Shown here: one piece after another, positions 8,592 to 17,675 of the stretch
Layout: the number at the start of each line of letters is the position of its first letter
Numbering within the stretch: the stretch's first letter is position 1
Origin: Bacillus thermotolerans
Lineage (GTDB): Bacteria; Bacillota; Bacilli; Bacillales; Domibacillaceae
NCBI RefSeq assembly: GCF_000812025.2
Contig: NZ_JWJE02000010.1
Coordinates: 40,001-104,000 of the forward strand
Length of the DNA: 64,000 nucleotides
Direction of reading: 5' to 3'
Program-made: the position numbers and the translations under genes
Notes under the pieces: generated by a model
What the model was told of the DNA's origin: nothing
Seen by the model: the letters and a program-made list of their open reading frames with translations, nothing else
Databases searched by the model: none

Positions 8592-8744
8592 CTAAGTGTT
8601 ATCAGTCACATACGATTGCACCGATTCAGGTAAGAGCTGAAAGAATAACCCTTTATATCGAATATCGAGCCAACCGGCAATAAGCAAAATGATAATAAAC
8701 GCTAATAGTACAGCTGTCTTATTTCTTTTAAATAGCTGTTTCAC
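8592..8744 (-). CDS. Small single-span membrane protein, unknown function
   Basis: 50 residues. The GTG start is chosen because GGAGG lies eight bases before it; the longer frame has no site. A basic N-terminus (KQLFKRNK) precedes one strongly hydrophobic segment (TAVLLAFIIILLIAGWLDI) and a 20-residue polar tail, giving a predicted inside-to-outside single-pass topology. It lies 75 bases after the ABC exporter operon on the same strand and converges on paralog B. I do not recognise a family. Confidence 0.55.
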   Translation of the reverse strand: MKQLFKRNKTAVLLAFIIILLIAGWLDIRYKGLFFQLLPESVQSYVTDNT

Positions 8745-8819
8745 ACACTCGCCCTCCACTAACAATTTACTAGCCAGCACAGCCTTTCCTTGCGCTGTCT
8801 TCTCCTTCGAACTTTCCGA

Positions 8820-10643
8820 TTAAACGGATAAGCTCATCTGACTTTTATACATATTGAAATAAAATCCTTTTTTCTGTAGGAGTTCCTGGTGTGTTCCTGA
8901 CTCAATGATTTCTCCTTGATGAATAACCAGAATACGATCTGCATGCTCAATTGTTTTTAGACGGTGGGCAATAACGAAGCTTGTGCGCCCTTCCATCAGT
9001 CGGTGAATGCCTTTTTGAATTTCTACTTCAGTCTTTGTATCAATGCTTGATGTGGCTTCATCTAAAATTAAAATCTCTGAATCAGCTAAAATAGCTCTAG
9101 CAATGGCTAACAGTTGACGTTGCCCCTGGCTTAAGTTAGACCCGCCAGAAGTAAGACGCGTTTGATAACCTTCAGGCAGGTGTTTAATATACCTGTGGGC
9201 TGAAGCCATTTTTGCCGCTGCGATAACTTCCTCATCGGTTGCTTGCAGACGTCCATAACGAATATTTTCCATGATAGTTCCCGAGAATAGAAAGGTGTCT
9301 TGAAGAACAACTCCGATTTTTCCGCGAAAACTGCTAATTTCATAATCGCGAATATCCCGGCCGTCCACTCTTATTTCACCACCTGTCACATCATAAAACC
9401 TCATCAACAAATTAATAATAGTGGTCTTTCCTGAGCCCGTTGGACCGACGAGTGCGACCTTCTCGCCCGGCTTCACTTGAAAATCAATGTTCTTCAATAC
9501 AGGTTTGCCTTCTCCATAATCAAAATCGACATGAGAAAATTCTACATGTCCCTTCAATGAATCAACGGCGACGGCATTCTTATGATTCGATATGTCCGGC
9601 GTTTCATCCATAATTTCAAATACACGCTCCGCACCAGCTATAGCCGATTGGAACAGGTTTAATAAATTAGAAAGCTGACCGATTGGGCGAAAGAATTGTC
9701 TTGAATAGGTGACAAAGGCAGCAATAATTCCAACCGTGGCTTGTCCTTGAACGGTCATTACTGCCCCAACAGCAATAATCACACCTATTCCCATGTTATT
9801 AATAAAGTTATTCACTGGTCCGAGAAATCCTGAAACCGTATCTGCCGACATCGCTGATTGACGCAGCCGCTCATTGAAAGCTGAAAACTGCTGATTCATT
9901 TTTTCTTCTTTTCCAAAAAGCGATGTTACTTCACTTCCTGAAATGGATTCCTCAATAAACCCGTTTAATTCCCCTAAATCACGCTGTCTTTTAATAAAAT
10001 AGCTGCTGCTGTAAGCAATGATCTTCTTCGTGGTAAATATCATCACCGGAATCACAAGAAGCGTGACAATGGCGAGTAGCCAATTGAGTGAAAACATGGC
10101 GATCGCTACTCCTGCAACCATTAAAACAGATGAAAAAATCTGAACAACACTTTGACTTAAGGCATTATTTAAGTTCTCAATATCATTCGTTATCCGGCTC
10201 ATCAAATCACCATGAGTACGCTTATCGAAAAAGCGCAGCGACAAGGTTTGAAGCTTATCAAATAAATCTTGTCTCAATGTTCGAATCGTTCGGAGGGATA
10301 CCCGAACCATCATAAAGGTTTGCAGCCAAGTAAATACAGCTGCTGCTAAATAGACGGCGGCAAGCACTATCAAAAACTTAAATGTCCCCGATATATCCTT
10401 TGGAAGAATGTGCTCATCAATGATGACTCCAATCATATAAGGTCCGAGAAGTCCCAGCAAGGTGGAGATCACGACAAAGGTGATCGAAGCAATCAATGCG
10501 GCCCTTTGTTTCTCCATATAGGTCCAAATCCGTTTGATGGTCCCCTTCCAGTCCTTTGCCCTTTCAACCGGTCCGCTGATCCCTCTCGGACCTCGTGCCC
10601 GATTAATGATGTTAGGATTTGGCGGTGAAGCAGGCTTACTCAT
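8820..10643 (-). CDS. ABC exporter half-transporter, canonical ATPase subunit
   Basis: 607 residues: six predicted membrane spans (residues about 45-345, type IV exporter fold) fused to an ATPase domain. Walker A GPTGSGKTT, Q-loop, signature LSQGQRQLLAIAR, Walker B ILILDEATSSID with the catalytic Glu, and the H-loop His in FVIAHRLKT. The altered signature (LSQGQ for LSGGQ) matches the partner's defective site, the pattern of heterodimeric exporters such as BmrCD or TM287/288. It overlaps the upstream subunit by four bases (ATGA), so the two are translationally coupled. Multidrug or peptide export is likely; the substrate is not predictable. Size and order resemble B. subtilis YfiBC/YknUV pairs. 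Confidence 0.9.
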   Translation of the reverse strand: MSKPASPPNPNIINRARGPRGISGPVERAKDWKGTIKRIWTYMEKQRAALIASITFVVISTLLGLLGPYMIGVIIDEHILPKDISGTFKFLIVLAAVYLAAAVFTWLQTFMMVRVSLRTIRTLRQDLFDKLQTLSLRFFDKRTHGDLMSRITNDIENLNNALSQSVVQIFSSVLMVAGVAIAMFSLNWLLAIVTLLVIPVMIFTTKKIIAYSSSYFIKRQRDLGELNGFIEESISGSEVTSLFGKEEKMNQQFSAFNERLRQSAMSADTVSGFLGPVNNFINNMGIGVIIAVGAVMTVQGQATVGIIAAFVTYSRQFFRPIGQLSNLLNLFQSAIAGAERVFEIMDETPDISNHKNAVAVDSLKGHVEFSHVDFDYGEGKPVLKNIDFQVKPGEKVALVGPTGSGKTTIINLLMRFYDVTGGEIRVDGRDIRDYEISSFRGKIGVVLQDTFLFSGTIMENIRYGRLQATDEEVIAAAKMASAHRYIKHLPEGYQTRLTSGGSNLSQGQRQLLAIARAILADSEILILDEATSSIDTKTEVEIQKGIHRLMEGRTSFVIAHRLKTIEHADRILVIHQGEIIESGTHQELLQKKGFYFNMYKSQMSLSV

Positions 10644-12379
10644 ACATACTTAACCTCCCTTCCACTTTGGGAAGAATAAATATCACGGTAGACTTCACTG
10701 TTAACCAGCAACTCACTATGTGACCCGAGGGCTTCTATTCTTCCATCTTCCATTACTAAAATTTGATCCGCATCCATCACGGAGGATATTTTCGACGAAA
10801 TAATAAATACGGTTGTCTCAGGATGGGCTTTTCTTAAGGCTTGCTGCACAGCCATCTCTGACAATGCATCAATCGCTGAGGTCGAATCATCCAGAATTAA
10901 TATACGAGGTTGACGGATAAACGCACGCGCCATGGATAGGCGCTGCTTTTGTCCCCCGGATAAATTGGTTGCTCCTTGCATAAGCTGGTGTTCAAATCTG
11001 GCATCAAACCGGTCAATAAACTCAGAGGCAGCTGCTGATTGCACGGCCTGCTCCATCTCATTCATGGTGGCCTTCTCTTTTCCAAAACGCAAATTGTCCT
11101 CGATAGTTCCAGAAAACAGCATAGATTTCTGAGGTGCGAACCCAATGGCTTCACGGAGTGTGCCAAGAGGCAGCTCCTTTATATCTGTGCCATCTATGAA
11201 AATATTTCCTAAATCAGGATCATACAAGCGGGGAATCAACTTGACAAGTGTCGATTTTCCACTTCCGGTTGAACCGATAATTCCGATGGTTTGCCCCGCC
11301 TTTGCTTTAAATGAAATATCTTTCAGTACATACTCTCCATTCCTGCTATAGCTGAAGCTCACTCGTCTAAACTCTACTTCACCGCGCAGCTCCTCCGCTA
11401 TGTCCGGTTGGTTCTGTTCCGTTATATCCACTTTCGTATCCAGCACTTGCACAATTCGTTTAGCTGAAGGAACAGCACGGGCAATTTGCATAAGTACATT
11501 GCTGCTGCTCATCAATCCATTCATCATGATGTTTAAGTAATTAATGAAAGCCAAAATAACCCCGACTTGCAGTGTGCCTTCATTTACCTTTATCGCACCC
11601 ATCCATACCCCGGCAACGACACCGGCGTTCACAATAAACATCATAATCGGCATTAAGGTTAAGATAAGCTGCTCAGCTGTCATATTCCGTTTCATTAGAT
11701 GGTCATTGACACTCTTAAACTGGCTTTTCTCATGTTCCTGCCGATCGAATGCTTTAATTACCCGAATGCCTGCCAGTATTTCCTGAAGCTTTGTATTAAC
11801 CTGGTCCATCGCTTGCTGCACTTTAGAGAAAAGCTTCCCCGACCGTACGGAAAAGTAATAAATAAAAACAATAAGCAGAGGGATGACTGCCAGCAGTACA
11901 GGAAACAATTCTCGTGCCGTAAACCAAACAATCACAACAGATCCTATAAAAAGCAGAGGCCCCCGCACAAAGACACGCAAGGTCATAATGACTGCCTGTT
12001 TCAGTGTTTCAATGTCATTTGTCGCAATAGTAATTAATTTGCCGATACCGAATGAATCTGTATTCCGACTGGAAAATTGCCCTGTCTTCTTAAATACATC
12101 ACGGCGAATATCTGCAGCGAAATGGACCGCAGCCTTCGAAGCATAAATAGAGCTTCCCATTCCCCCAATCAATCCAATAAAAGCACTCAGCAGCATCATA
12201 AGTCCTAATGTTACTACATAACCATTATCTTGATTGGCGATGCCTGTATCAATCATCCTCTGCATAATGGTTGGCTGTAAAAGATCCATGGCCACTTCAA
12301 TACACATGAGGATCGGCCCTAAGACAGCAAACAAGGTATATGGCTTCATATAATGAAGCATTTTTTTGATAGCCTCCAT
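10640..12379 (-). CDS. ABC exporter half-transporter, degenerate ATPase subunit
   Basis: 579 residues with six membrane spans and a C-terminal ATPase domain. Walker A GSTGSGKST and signature LSGGQKQRLSMAR are intact. Walker B reads ILILDDSTSAID, so the catalytic Glu is Asp, and the H-loop His is lost (VFIISSKISS for xxIAHRLSS). The ATP site built on this Walker A/B should therefore be non-hydrolytic, as in asymmetric heterodimeric exporters. It is the first transporter gene of a three-gene operon, 11 bases after a PadR regulator. Confidence 0.9.
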   Translation of the reverse strand: MEAIKKMLHYMKPYTLFAVLGPILMCIEVAMDLLQPTIMQRMIDTGIANQDNGYVVTLGLMMLLSAFIGLIGGMGSSIYASKAAVHFAADIRRDVFKKTGQFSSRNTDSFGIGKLITIATNDIETLKQAVIMTLRVFVRGPLLFIGSVVIVWFTARELFPVLLAVIPLLIVFIYYFSVRSGKLFSKVQQAMDQVNTKLQEILAGIRVIKAFDRQEHEKSQFKSVNDHLMKRNMTAEQLILTLMPIMMFIVNAGVVAGVWMGAIKVNEGTLQVGVILAFINYLNIMMNGLMSSSNVLMQIARAVPSAKRIVQVLDTKVDITEQNQPDIAEELRGEVEFRRVSFSYSRNGEYVLKDISFKAKAGQTIGIIGSTGSGKSTLVKLIPRLYDPDLGNIFIDGTDIKELPLGTLREAIGFAPQKSMLFSGTIEDNLRFGKEKATMNEMEQAVQSAAASEFIDRFDARFEHQLMQGATNLSGGQKQRLSMARAFIRQPRILILDDSTSAIDALSEMAVQQALRKAHPETTVFIISSKISSVMDADQILVMEDGRIEALGSHSELLVNSEVYRDIYSSQSGREVKYV

Positions 12380-12390
12380 GGTCTGTCTCC

Positions 12391-12855
12391 TTACTTCACG
12401 CTATTCTTTTTTAGACGGTCTGTCATTTCTTCAATAAAGGCAGTTAATTCAAGCGCGCTCTCTGGATTTCCTCGTGCTTGCTTGACAGCCTTCCAAAGTT
12501 CTTTTTCCCATCGATCCATCGCAGCTCTTAATTGTACTGCCTGCTCGGAGTTCTTCCATGTCATTCTTTCTTTCCATTCAATCCAAAAATCGCCTTCTCT
12601 CTGTTTGGCTGCTTCCTCTAACCGTTTCTGGCCATTCTCATTGATTGAATAGACCTTCTTGCCTGATGCGGCATCGAGTTCGATTAAATTTCGTTCCAAT
12701 AACTCTTGAAGAGCGGGGTACACCGTGCCAGCACTTGCTGAATATGCGCCCTCTGACCGCTCCTCCAAGTCTTTCATGATTTGATAACCGTGCATAGCTT
12801 CTTCTTTTAATAGATGCAGAATGGCCATCTGAACAAATCCTCTTCGCTTTCTCAT
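12391..12855 (-). CDS. PadR family transcriptional repressor
   Basis: 154 residues. The N-terminal winged helix is typical of PadR: FVQMAILHLLKEEAMHGYQI, then SAGTVYPALQELLERNLIE and a basic wing GKKVYSINENGQKRL. The C-terminal helices (residues about 85-154) would form the dimer interface. PadR proteins next to ABC exporters usually repress the operon and are released by an exporter substrate. An AAGGAGGG site precedes the ATG. Repeats just upstream (12871-12901) are a probable autoregulatory operator. Confidence 0.9.
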   Translation of the reverse strand: MRKRRGFVQMAILHLLKEEAMHGYQIMKDLEERSEGAYSASAGTVYPALQELLERNLIELDAASGKKVYSINENGQKRLEEAAKQREGDFWIEWKERMTWKNSEQAVQLRAAMDRWEKELWKAVKQARGNPESALELTAFIEEMTDRLKKNSVK

Positions 12856-12870
12856 TTCGTCCCTCCTTAT

Positions 12871-12901
12871 TTATATCGATAATTTTAATCGTTATATCGA
12901 T
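12871..12901 (-). promoter_or_regulatory. Probable PadR operator: two direct repeats 21 bp apart
   Basis: TTATATCGAT occurs exactly at 12871-12880 and 12892-12901, two helical turns apart, with a weaker copy (GAATATCAAT) at 12903-12912. Each contains the palindrome ATCGAT. They lie directly upstream of the regulator's ribosome site. Confidence 0.5.
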
Positions 12902-12998
12902 GAATATCAATCGCAATATAAAAATAATTCATATCATGTAAAAAAGGATCTGCCTCGTTTGAGACAAATCCCGCAATCTACTCAATCATATCCATTTT

Positions 12999-13646
12999 TT
13001 ACTTCCACTGAGCAACCTGGTTAATAGGAAGACGCACAGATGGATATCCATCATCGGCTGCTTTCCCCATAGAAATCAGCATAACTGGAACGTAGCGCTC
13101 TTTATCTAACCCAAACGCCTCGGCAATCTTGTCTTTCTCATATCCGCCAATCGGATTCGTGTCATATCCGTACGCACGGGCAGCAAGCATTAGCTGCATA
13201 GACACAAGGCCTGCATCTATCAAGACCGCGTCTTTCATTTCCTCTCGTGAAATGTTCTCAAAATAGCCCGAGAAGGACGCTTGAATTTGTTCTTTTACCT
13301 CTTTCGGCATATATCCTTTTTCTACAGCTGCCCCATAGATGTCCTCGAATTTTTCAAAGTTATTCAAGTCACCGAAAACGGCAATAACAGCTGATGATGT
13401 CTCTACTTGTGTTTGATTGAAACTTGCCAACGGAGCAAGCACAGCCTTTGCCTCGGGACTTTCAATAATGAGAAAGCGCCATGGCTGCATATTCACTGAA
13501 GATGGAGCACGTGTAGCTAATGTAAGGATATCCTCCATCTCTTCACGGCTAATTTTCACTGATGGATCGTAGCGCTTAATGGAACGTCGTTCTGCCACGA
13601 TTTTTTTGAAATCATTCGTTACTTGTGTGGTAGACATAGTTGTCAT
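12999..13646 (-). CDS. Nitroreductase family FMN oxidoreductase
   Basis: 215 residues with the nitroreductase fold. The N-terminal FMN phosphate motif ERRSIKRYDP (residues about 19-28) is followed by RAPSSVNMQPWRFLII, and the C-terminal part contains ALLxAR-like LMLAARAYGYDTNPIGGY. Such proteins reduce quinones or nitro compounds with NAD(P)H; the sequence resembles the YodC/MhqN branch, which is induced by quinones in B. subtilis, but that assignment is tentative. AAGGAG lies about 11 bases before the ATG. It is a single gene downstream of mqo, separated from it by a terminator. Confidence 0.88.
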   Translation of the reverse strand: MTTMSTTQVTNDFKKIVAERRSIKRYDPSVKISREEMEDILTLATRAPSSVNMQPWRFLIIESPEAKAVLAPLASFNQTQVETSSAVIAVFGDLNNFEKFEDIYGAAVEKGYMPKEVKEQIQASFSGYFENISREEMKDAVLIDAGLVSMQLMLAARAYGYDTNPIGGYEKDKIAEAFGLDKERYVPVMLISMGKAADDGYPSVRLPINQVAQWK

Positions 13647-13793
13647 TTCCCTATACTCTCCTTTTCATGCTAGCTATTTATTTTAGACAAACATACAAAT
13701 AAGTGTCTAACGTATAGATCGCTTTTTACCATACTCCACTTTTCTTTCACTGTAAACTGAGAAGCATTAGTATCAACGCATCCTAAGGAATTC

Positions 13794-13829
13794 AAAAAAA
13801 ACCTTCAACCCGTAAGCGGGTCAAAGGTT
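13794..13829 (-). terminator. Terminator of mqo
   Basis: On the minus strand, ACCTTTGACCCG / CGGGTTGAAGGT (stem with a small mismatch) is followed by a run of T's, 33 bases after the mqo stop codon. Confidence 0.8.
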
Positions 13830-13862
13830 CACTATTTTATGTCTCTATCTAAATCTAAGAAA

Positions 13863-15374
13863 TTAGTTATGAACAGGTTGTTTCTTGTTTAGCTCAAGCG
13901 CTTCTGCTGTTGAAGTACGAACTTCCTCCAGGAGCTCTGGGTGATCCATTAGACGCACACCATAAGAAGGGATCATTTCTTTAATCTTAGACTCCCATTC
14001 TTCTATGCGCTGCGGGAAGCATTTCTTAATAACTTCAAGCATGACATGAACGGCAGTAGAAGCACCTGGAGAAGCGCCAAGCAATGCAGCAATCGAGCCG
14101 TCAGCGGCATTTACAACCTCTGTACCGAATTGAAGAGTTCCTTTGCCGCCAGCTTCTGTGTCTTTGATGACCTGAACGCGCTGGCCAGCTACGATTAAAT
14201 CCCAATCCTCGCTCTTCGCGTCCGGGATAAATTCACGCAATTCTTCCATACGCTGCTCTTTTGACAACATTACCTGCTGAACCAGGTATTTTGTTAATGA
14301 CATTTCTTTTGCGCCCGCCGCCAGCATAGTTAACACATTATTCGGCTTAACGGAAGTAACCAAATCGAGCATTGAACCATTTTTCAAGAACTTCGGCGAA
14401 AAGCCGGCAAATGGTCCAAACAATAATGATTTTTTGCCTTCGATATATCGTGTATCAAGATGCGGAACAGACATTGGCGGTGCGCCCACCTTTGCTTTTC
14501 CGTATACTTTTGCATGATGCTGCTCAATTACCTCTGGATTATTACATACCATGAAAATGCCGCTTACCGGGAATCCGCCAATGTGTTTTCCTTCAGGAAT
14601 GCCAGACTTCTGCAGTAAGTGCAGACTTCCGCCTCCAGCGCCGATAAAGACGAATTTTGCATTATGGTATTCTATTTTATCGCCAGCAATGTCATGGACC
14701 TTTACTTCCCATGAGCCATCGCTAGCACGCTTAAGATCTTGTATGCTGTGCTTGTAATTGACCTCAACACCTTGTCTTTCTAAGTGGTCAAATAACATGC
14801 GCGTCAAAGCACCAAAGTTGACATCTGTTCCAGAGTCGATTTTGGTTGCTGCAATTGGTTCATTCTCTGTACGGTTTTGCATAATAAGCGGGATCCATTC
14901 CGCCAACTTGGACGGATCCTCTGAAAATTCCATTCCTTTAAATAAAGGATTCTTGGAAAGCGCTTCAAAACGTTTCTTTAAAAACGCTACATTGCTTTCT
15001 CCTTGTACCATACTCATATGAGGTAATGGCATGATAAACTCCTGCGGGTTACGGATCAAATTACTTTTTACAAGATGAGACCAGAATTGCATGGAAACTT
15101 GGAACTGTTCGTTGATGTTTATAGCTTTAGTAATATCTATTGATCCATCTGGTTTTTCACTTGTGTAGTTAAGCTCACACAATGCTGCATGCCCTGTTCC
15201 CGCATTATTCAATTCGTGAGAGCTTTCCTCTCCTGCTCTCTCAAGCTTCTCAAATACTTTAATGTTCCAGTCAGGTGCTAATTCTTTTAACATTGTTCCC
15301 AATGTCGCACTCATGATGCCAGCACCTATTAAGATCACGTCTGTTCTAGTATGTTGGTTACTCATTTTTTCCAT
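13863..15374 (-). CDS. mqo: Malate:quinone oxidoreductase
   Basis: 503 residues, normal length. This membrane-associated FAD enzyme oxidises malate to oxaloacetate and passes electrons to the quinone pool, feeding the TCA cycle and respiration. The FAD-binding Rossmann motif [14 protein letters not shown] is at residues 14-27, followed by the family stretch [17 protein letters not shown]. Further markers are [20 protein letters not shown] and [18 protein letters not shown] near the C-terminus. AGGAG precedes the ATG. It is a single-gene unit with a long upstream region and its own terminator. Confidence 0.97.
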   Translation of the reverse strand: MEKMSNQHTRTDVILIGAGIMSATLGTMLKELAPDWNIKVFEKLERAGEESSHELNNAGTGHAALCELNYTSEKPDGSIDITKAININEQFQVSMQFWSHLVKSNLIRNPQEFIMPLPHMSMVQGESNVAFLKKRFEALSKNPLFKGMEFSEDPSKLAEWIPLIMQNRTENEPIAATKIDSGTDVNFGALTRMLFDHLERQGVEVNYKHSIQDLKRASDGSWEVKVHDIAGDKIEYHNAKFVFIGAGGGSLHLLQKSGIPEGKHIGGFPVSGIFMVCNNPEVIEQHHAKVYGKAKVGAPPMSVPHLDTRYIEGKKSLLFGPFAGFSPKFLKNGSMLDLVTSVKPNNVLTMLAAGAKEMSLTKYLVQQVMLSKEQRMEELREFIPDAKSEDWDLIVAGQRVQVIKDTEAGGKGTLQFGTEVVNAADGSIAALLGASPGASTAVHVMLEVIKKCFPQRIEEWESKIKEMIPSYGVRLMDHPELLEEVRTSTAEALELNKKQPVHN

Positions 15375-15474
15375 CCTTATCTCCTAAGATTTGCAGAAAG
15401 GATGTAAGCACTCTAGCATTGCGTCACAGCAAGCCAGGGCGCAAACTAGTCACACATCTTTTCTGGCTCAATTT

Positions 15475-15510
15475 TATCATACTAATAGTATATCACTATT
15501 ATCAATAGTG
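15475..15510 (-). promoter_or_regulatory. Putative mqo promoter with overlapping palindrome
   Basis: Minus-strand TTGATA (15500-15505) and TATGAT (15475-15480) lie 19 bp apart, a slightly long spacer. The palindrome CACTATT-ATC-AATAGTG (15494-15510) covers the -35, suggesting an operator. The rest of 15375-15692 is AT-rich and shows no gene. Confidence 0.35.
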
Positions 15511-15692
15511 TGTCACTATGATCTGTCGATTACATGTCGATTAAAATGGTTCTTTACTATTATACAATAATTATAGTTTTTTTAAAAGATATCGACAGGA
15601 TTCTGCCTGTTCTTTCAATTTCCGCGGACTTGTATCGACTAACTTTGCATGATTCAGCACTTTATTTATAAAAGGTTAGATACTCCCGCTTT

Positions 15693-16418
15693 TTACTTAT
15701 CAAACCCCAAACTTTCTATCAGCAAGTATATTCCAGTAAACAATAGGATCAAATATGTAAATAGGCGAAACATATGCTGATTGACCCACTTAAATAATAG
15801 TTGTCCTAAATACAAGCCTATTAATACGAAAGGAAGAGCCCATACACTCGATATCCAAATTGTCTTGTTTGTTCCAGCGAAAAACATTTGGATGATTAAA
15901 CTAGTGAAATATATAAACAAGTAAAAGGCTAGCGTGGTACCTCTCAGCTTTTCTTTTCGAGTATCTGTTCCTGAAAAATACAATAATAATGGCGGACCCG
16001 GCATACCTATGCTCGTTGTAAGTGATCCTGACAGTCCCCCTGCAAGCAAATCCCTCTTCTCATTTTGAGCCATTCGGAATTTAAGTATTAACATAATTGT
16101 GAGGACTAAAATAATGAGGCTTACTCCTAACTTTAATTTATGAATATCTATTAATACAAAAGCAACGATGCCTATCGGCAGACCTGGGATGCTGCCTGCT
16201 ATGAGTCTTTTCAAGATGCTATAATCAATATCCTTTTTAATCTTTCTCATCAATGCGCCAGATATAAATAGAGACAGTAATAAATTGATCTGAATAGCCT
16301 CCGTTGGTTTGAATAGTAAAAGAAGAAAAGGAGTAGCCAAAATCGAAAAGCCAAACCCTGTACTTGTTTGAAGTATAGAAGCGATTAAAATGATGATAAT
16401 AAAGGCTACTGCCTCCAT
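15693..16418 (-). CDS. TSUP family (TauE/SafE) permease
   Basis: About 241 residues from the ATG preceded by AGCAGGTG; the frame extends 11 codons further without a site. There are seven or eight hydrophobic segments, with the two-fold repeat of the family: an N-terminal STGFGFSILATPFLL and a mid-protein GGLSGSLTTSIGMPGPPLLLYF. TSUP proteins export or import sulfite, sulfoacetate or other small organosulfur anions and some organic acids; the substrate here is unknown. It is a single gene, not linked to sulfur genes. Confidence 0.87.
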   Translation of the reverse strand: MEAVAFIIIILIASILQTSTGFGFSILATPFLLLLFKPTEAIQINLLLSLFISGALMRKIKKDIDYSILKRLIAGSIPGLPIGIVAFVLIDIHKLKLGVSLIILVLTIMLILKFRMAQNEKRDLLAGGLSGSLTTSIGMPGPPLLLYFSGTDTRKEKLRGTTLAFYLFIYFTSLIIQMFFAGTNKTIWISSVWALPFVLIGLYLGQLLFKWVNQHMFRLFTYLILLFTGIYLLIESLGFDK

Positions 16419-16451
16419 AAGACACCTGCTTTCTATGCAGCATACGTTCAT

Positions 16452-17300
16452 GTGCTGCCTTGATTATCCCGATAAACACCGATACACGCTTTTAAGCCTC
16501 CTGACCAGGCGGCTTTTTCTAGGAAAACAAACCAATGTAAGAATCTTCATTTACTTATGGTACAGGGCACCTGGCTGCATCACAAGTCAATGCGGCTTTT
16601 TTTAATGCTCGAAATGTAAAGACGCTAGTATAGCTCCATTCACCCAGGGAACCGTCTTTCTTTTTATATTATGGCTATTTACTTCATCATTCTCTTCACA
16701 ATACGTTTCGTTGTAACGCATCTAAATAAGGCTTTTACTATCCTTTAAAAAGGAATGCGCATAGCTGCTCATTTTCCATTTCCTTCATTACTAAAATTCT
16801 TCCTGCGTATTTTATGGATTATACAAACATGATAATAAACCATTAATGTGAGACGATTTCTGGATGGATAAAGAACACTTTAACCTAACCATCGGAAAAA
16901 CGCTCAAAATACGGTCGTCACGGTAACAATTATTTCTTTATGAGGATTTGCCGATGTCCCACTCTCGATATGTTTATATAACTTTTAAGAAACACTGTTC
17001 TTCAGGACAGTGCTTTTTTGCATGAAGTATATCGTCGCATTTATCACCCAGCCTGGCGGTGATCGGAGTCTATTGAAGATTAATAATCTTATTTTATAAA
17101 AATTTAAAATATTGTTTACTTTAGATTATAGGCATGCTATATTCATAACAACATAACAGTTTTATTTCACCCGTGTTAAAACTGAGGTATAGGTTTTTAT
17201 AGAAAGGAGGCCTATTCAAATTTAAATTTTTTAATTTGTAAGGGTTTACATGTTAAAATATGTAACTTGAAATCATCAAACTAAAATATACTGTTATAAA
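16452..17300. other. Gene-poor 850-bp region with several terminator-like hairpins
   Basis: I see no supported gene. Plus-strand hairpins followed by T runs lie at 16495-16520 (GCC-CCTG / CAGG-GGC), 16572-16603 (GCTGCAT / ATGCGGC, T7), 16617-16663 (AAAGACG / CGTCTTT, long loop) and 16992-17020 (CACTGTTC / GGACAGTG, T6). A short frame at 16863 (MDKEHFNLTIGKTLKI, then stop) looks like the start of an Xre-type regulator and may be a remnant. The last 200 bases are AT-rich and probably hold the promoter of the symporter operon. Confidence 0.45.
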
Positions 17301-17315
17301 GTGAGGAGATGTTTT

Positions 17316-17675
17316 ATGTCACAACCACAAATGAAATTTGACGACATATCTGCACAAAAAGCAGAGAAGAAGATTCCTTACGAAAGACTGGTCCAGACGG
17401 AAGAATTTAAGGATTTACTGCAAAAGAAAAAATCATTTATCATTCCGACTACTGTCTTCTTTCTCATCTTTTATTTTACATTGCCTTTATTAGCCGCTTA
17501 TACAAAGATACTGCACGTAGAAATCTTGGGCCCAATTACAGGTGCATGGATATTTGCCGGCTTGCAATTCTTGCTTGTTTGGATATGCGGCTTTATTTAT
17601 GTAAAGAAATCCGAAAATTACGACAGAATGGCAAAAGGTGTTTTACAAAAGTATAGAAAGGAGCTAAGTAAATGA
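17316..17675 (+). CDS. DUF485 membrane protein (symporter partner)
   Basis: 119 residues from the ATG preceded by GTGAGGAG; an earlier in-frame codon at 17301 is inside that site. A polar N-terminus is followed by two membrane segments (IIPTTVFFLIFYFTLPLLAAY and a second around WIFAGLQFLLVWICGFIY), then a basic tail with YDRMAKGVLQKY, all typical of DUF485 (YjcH). These genes nearly always sit before an acetate-type sodium:solute symporter; here the stop codon overlaps the symporter start (ATGA), showing coupling. A role in transporter assembly or stability is inferred. Confidence 0.9.
   Translation: MSQPQMKFDDISAQKAEKKIPYERLVQTEEFKDLLQKKKSFIIPTTVFFLIFYFTLPLLAAYTKILHVEILGPITGAWIFAGLQFLLVWICGFIYVKKSENYDRMAKGVLQKYRKELSK

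Noticed and set aside
16452..16620. Riboswitch leader for the TSUP gene
   Set aside because: The hairpins here have T runs on the plus strand, opposite to the TSUP gene, and I could not match a conserved riboswitch core.
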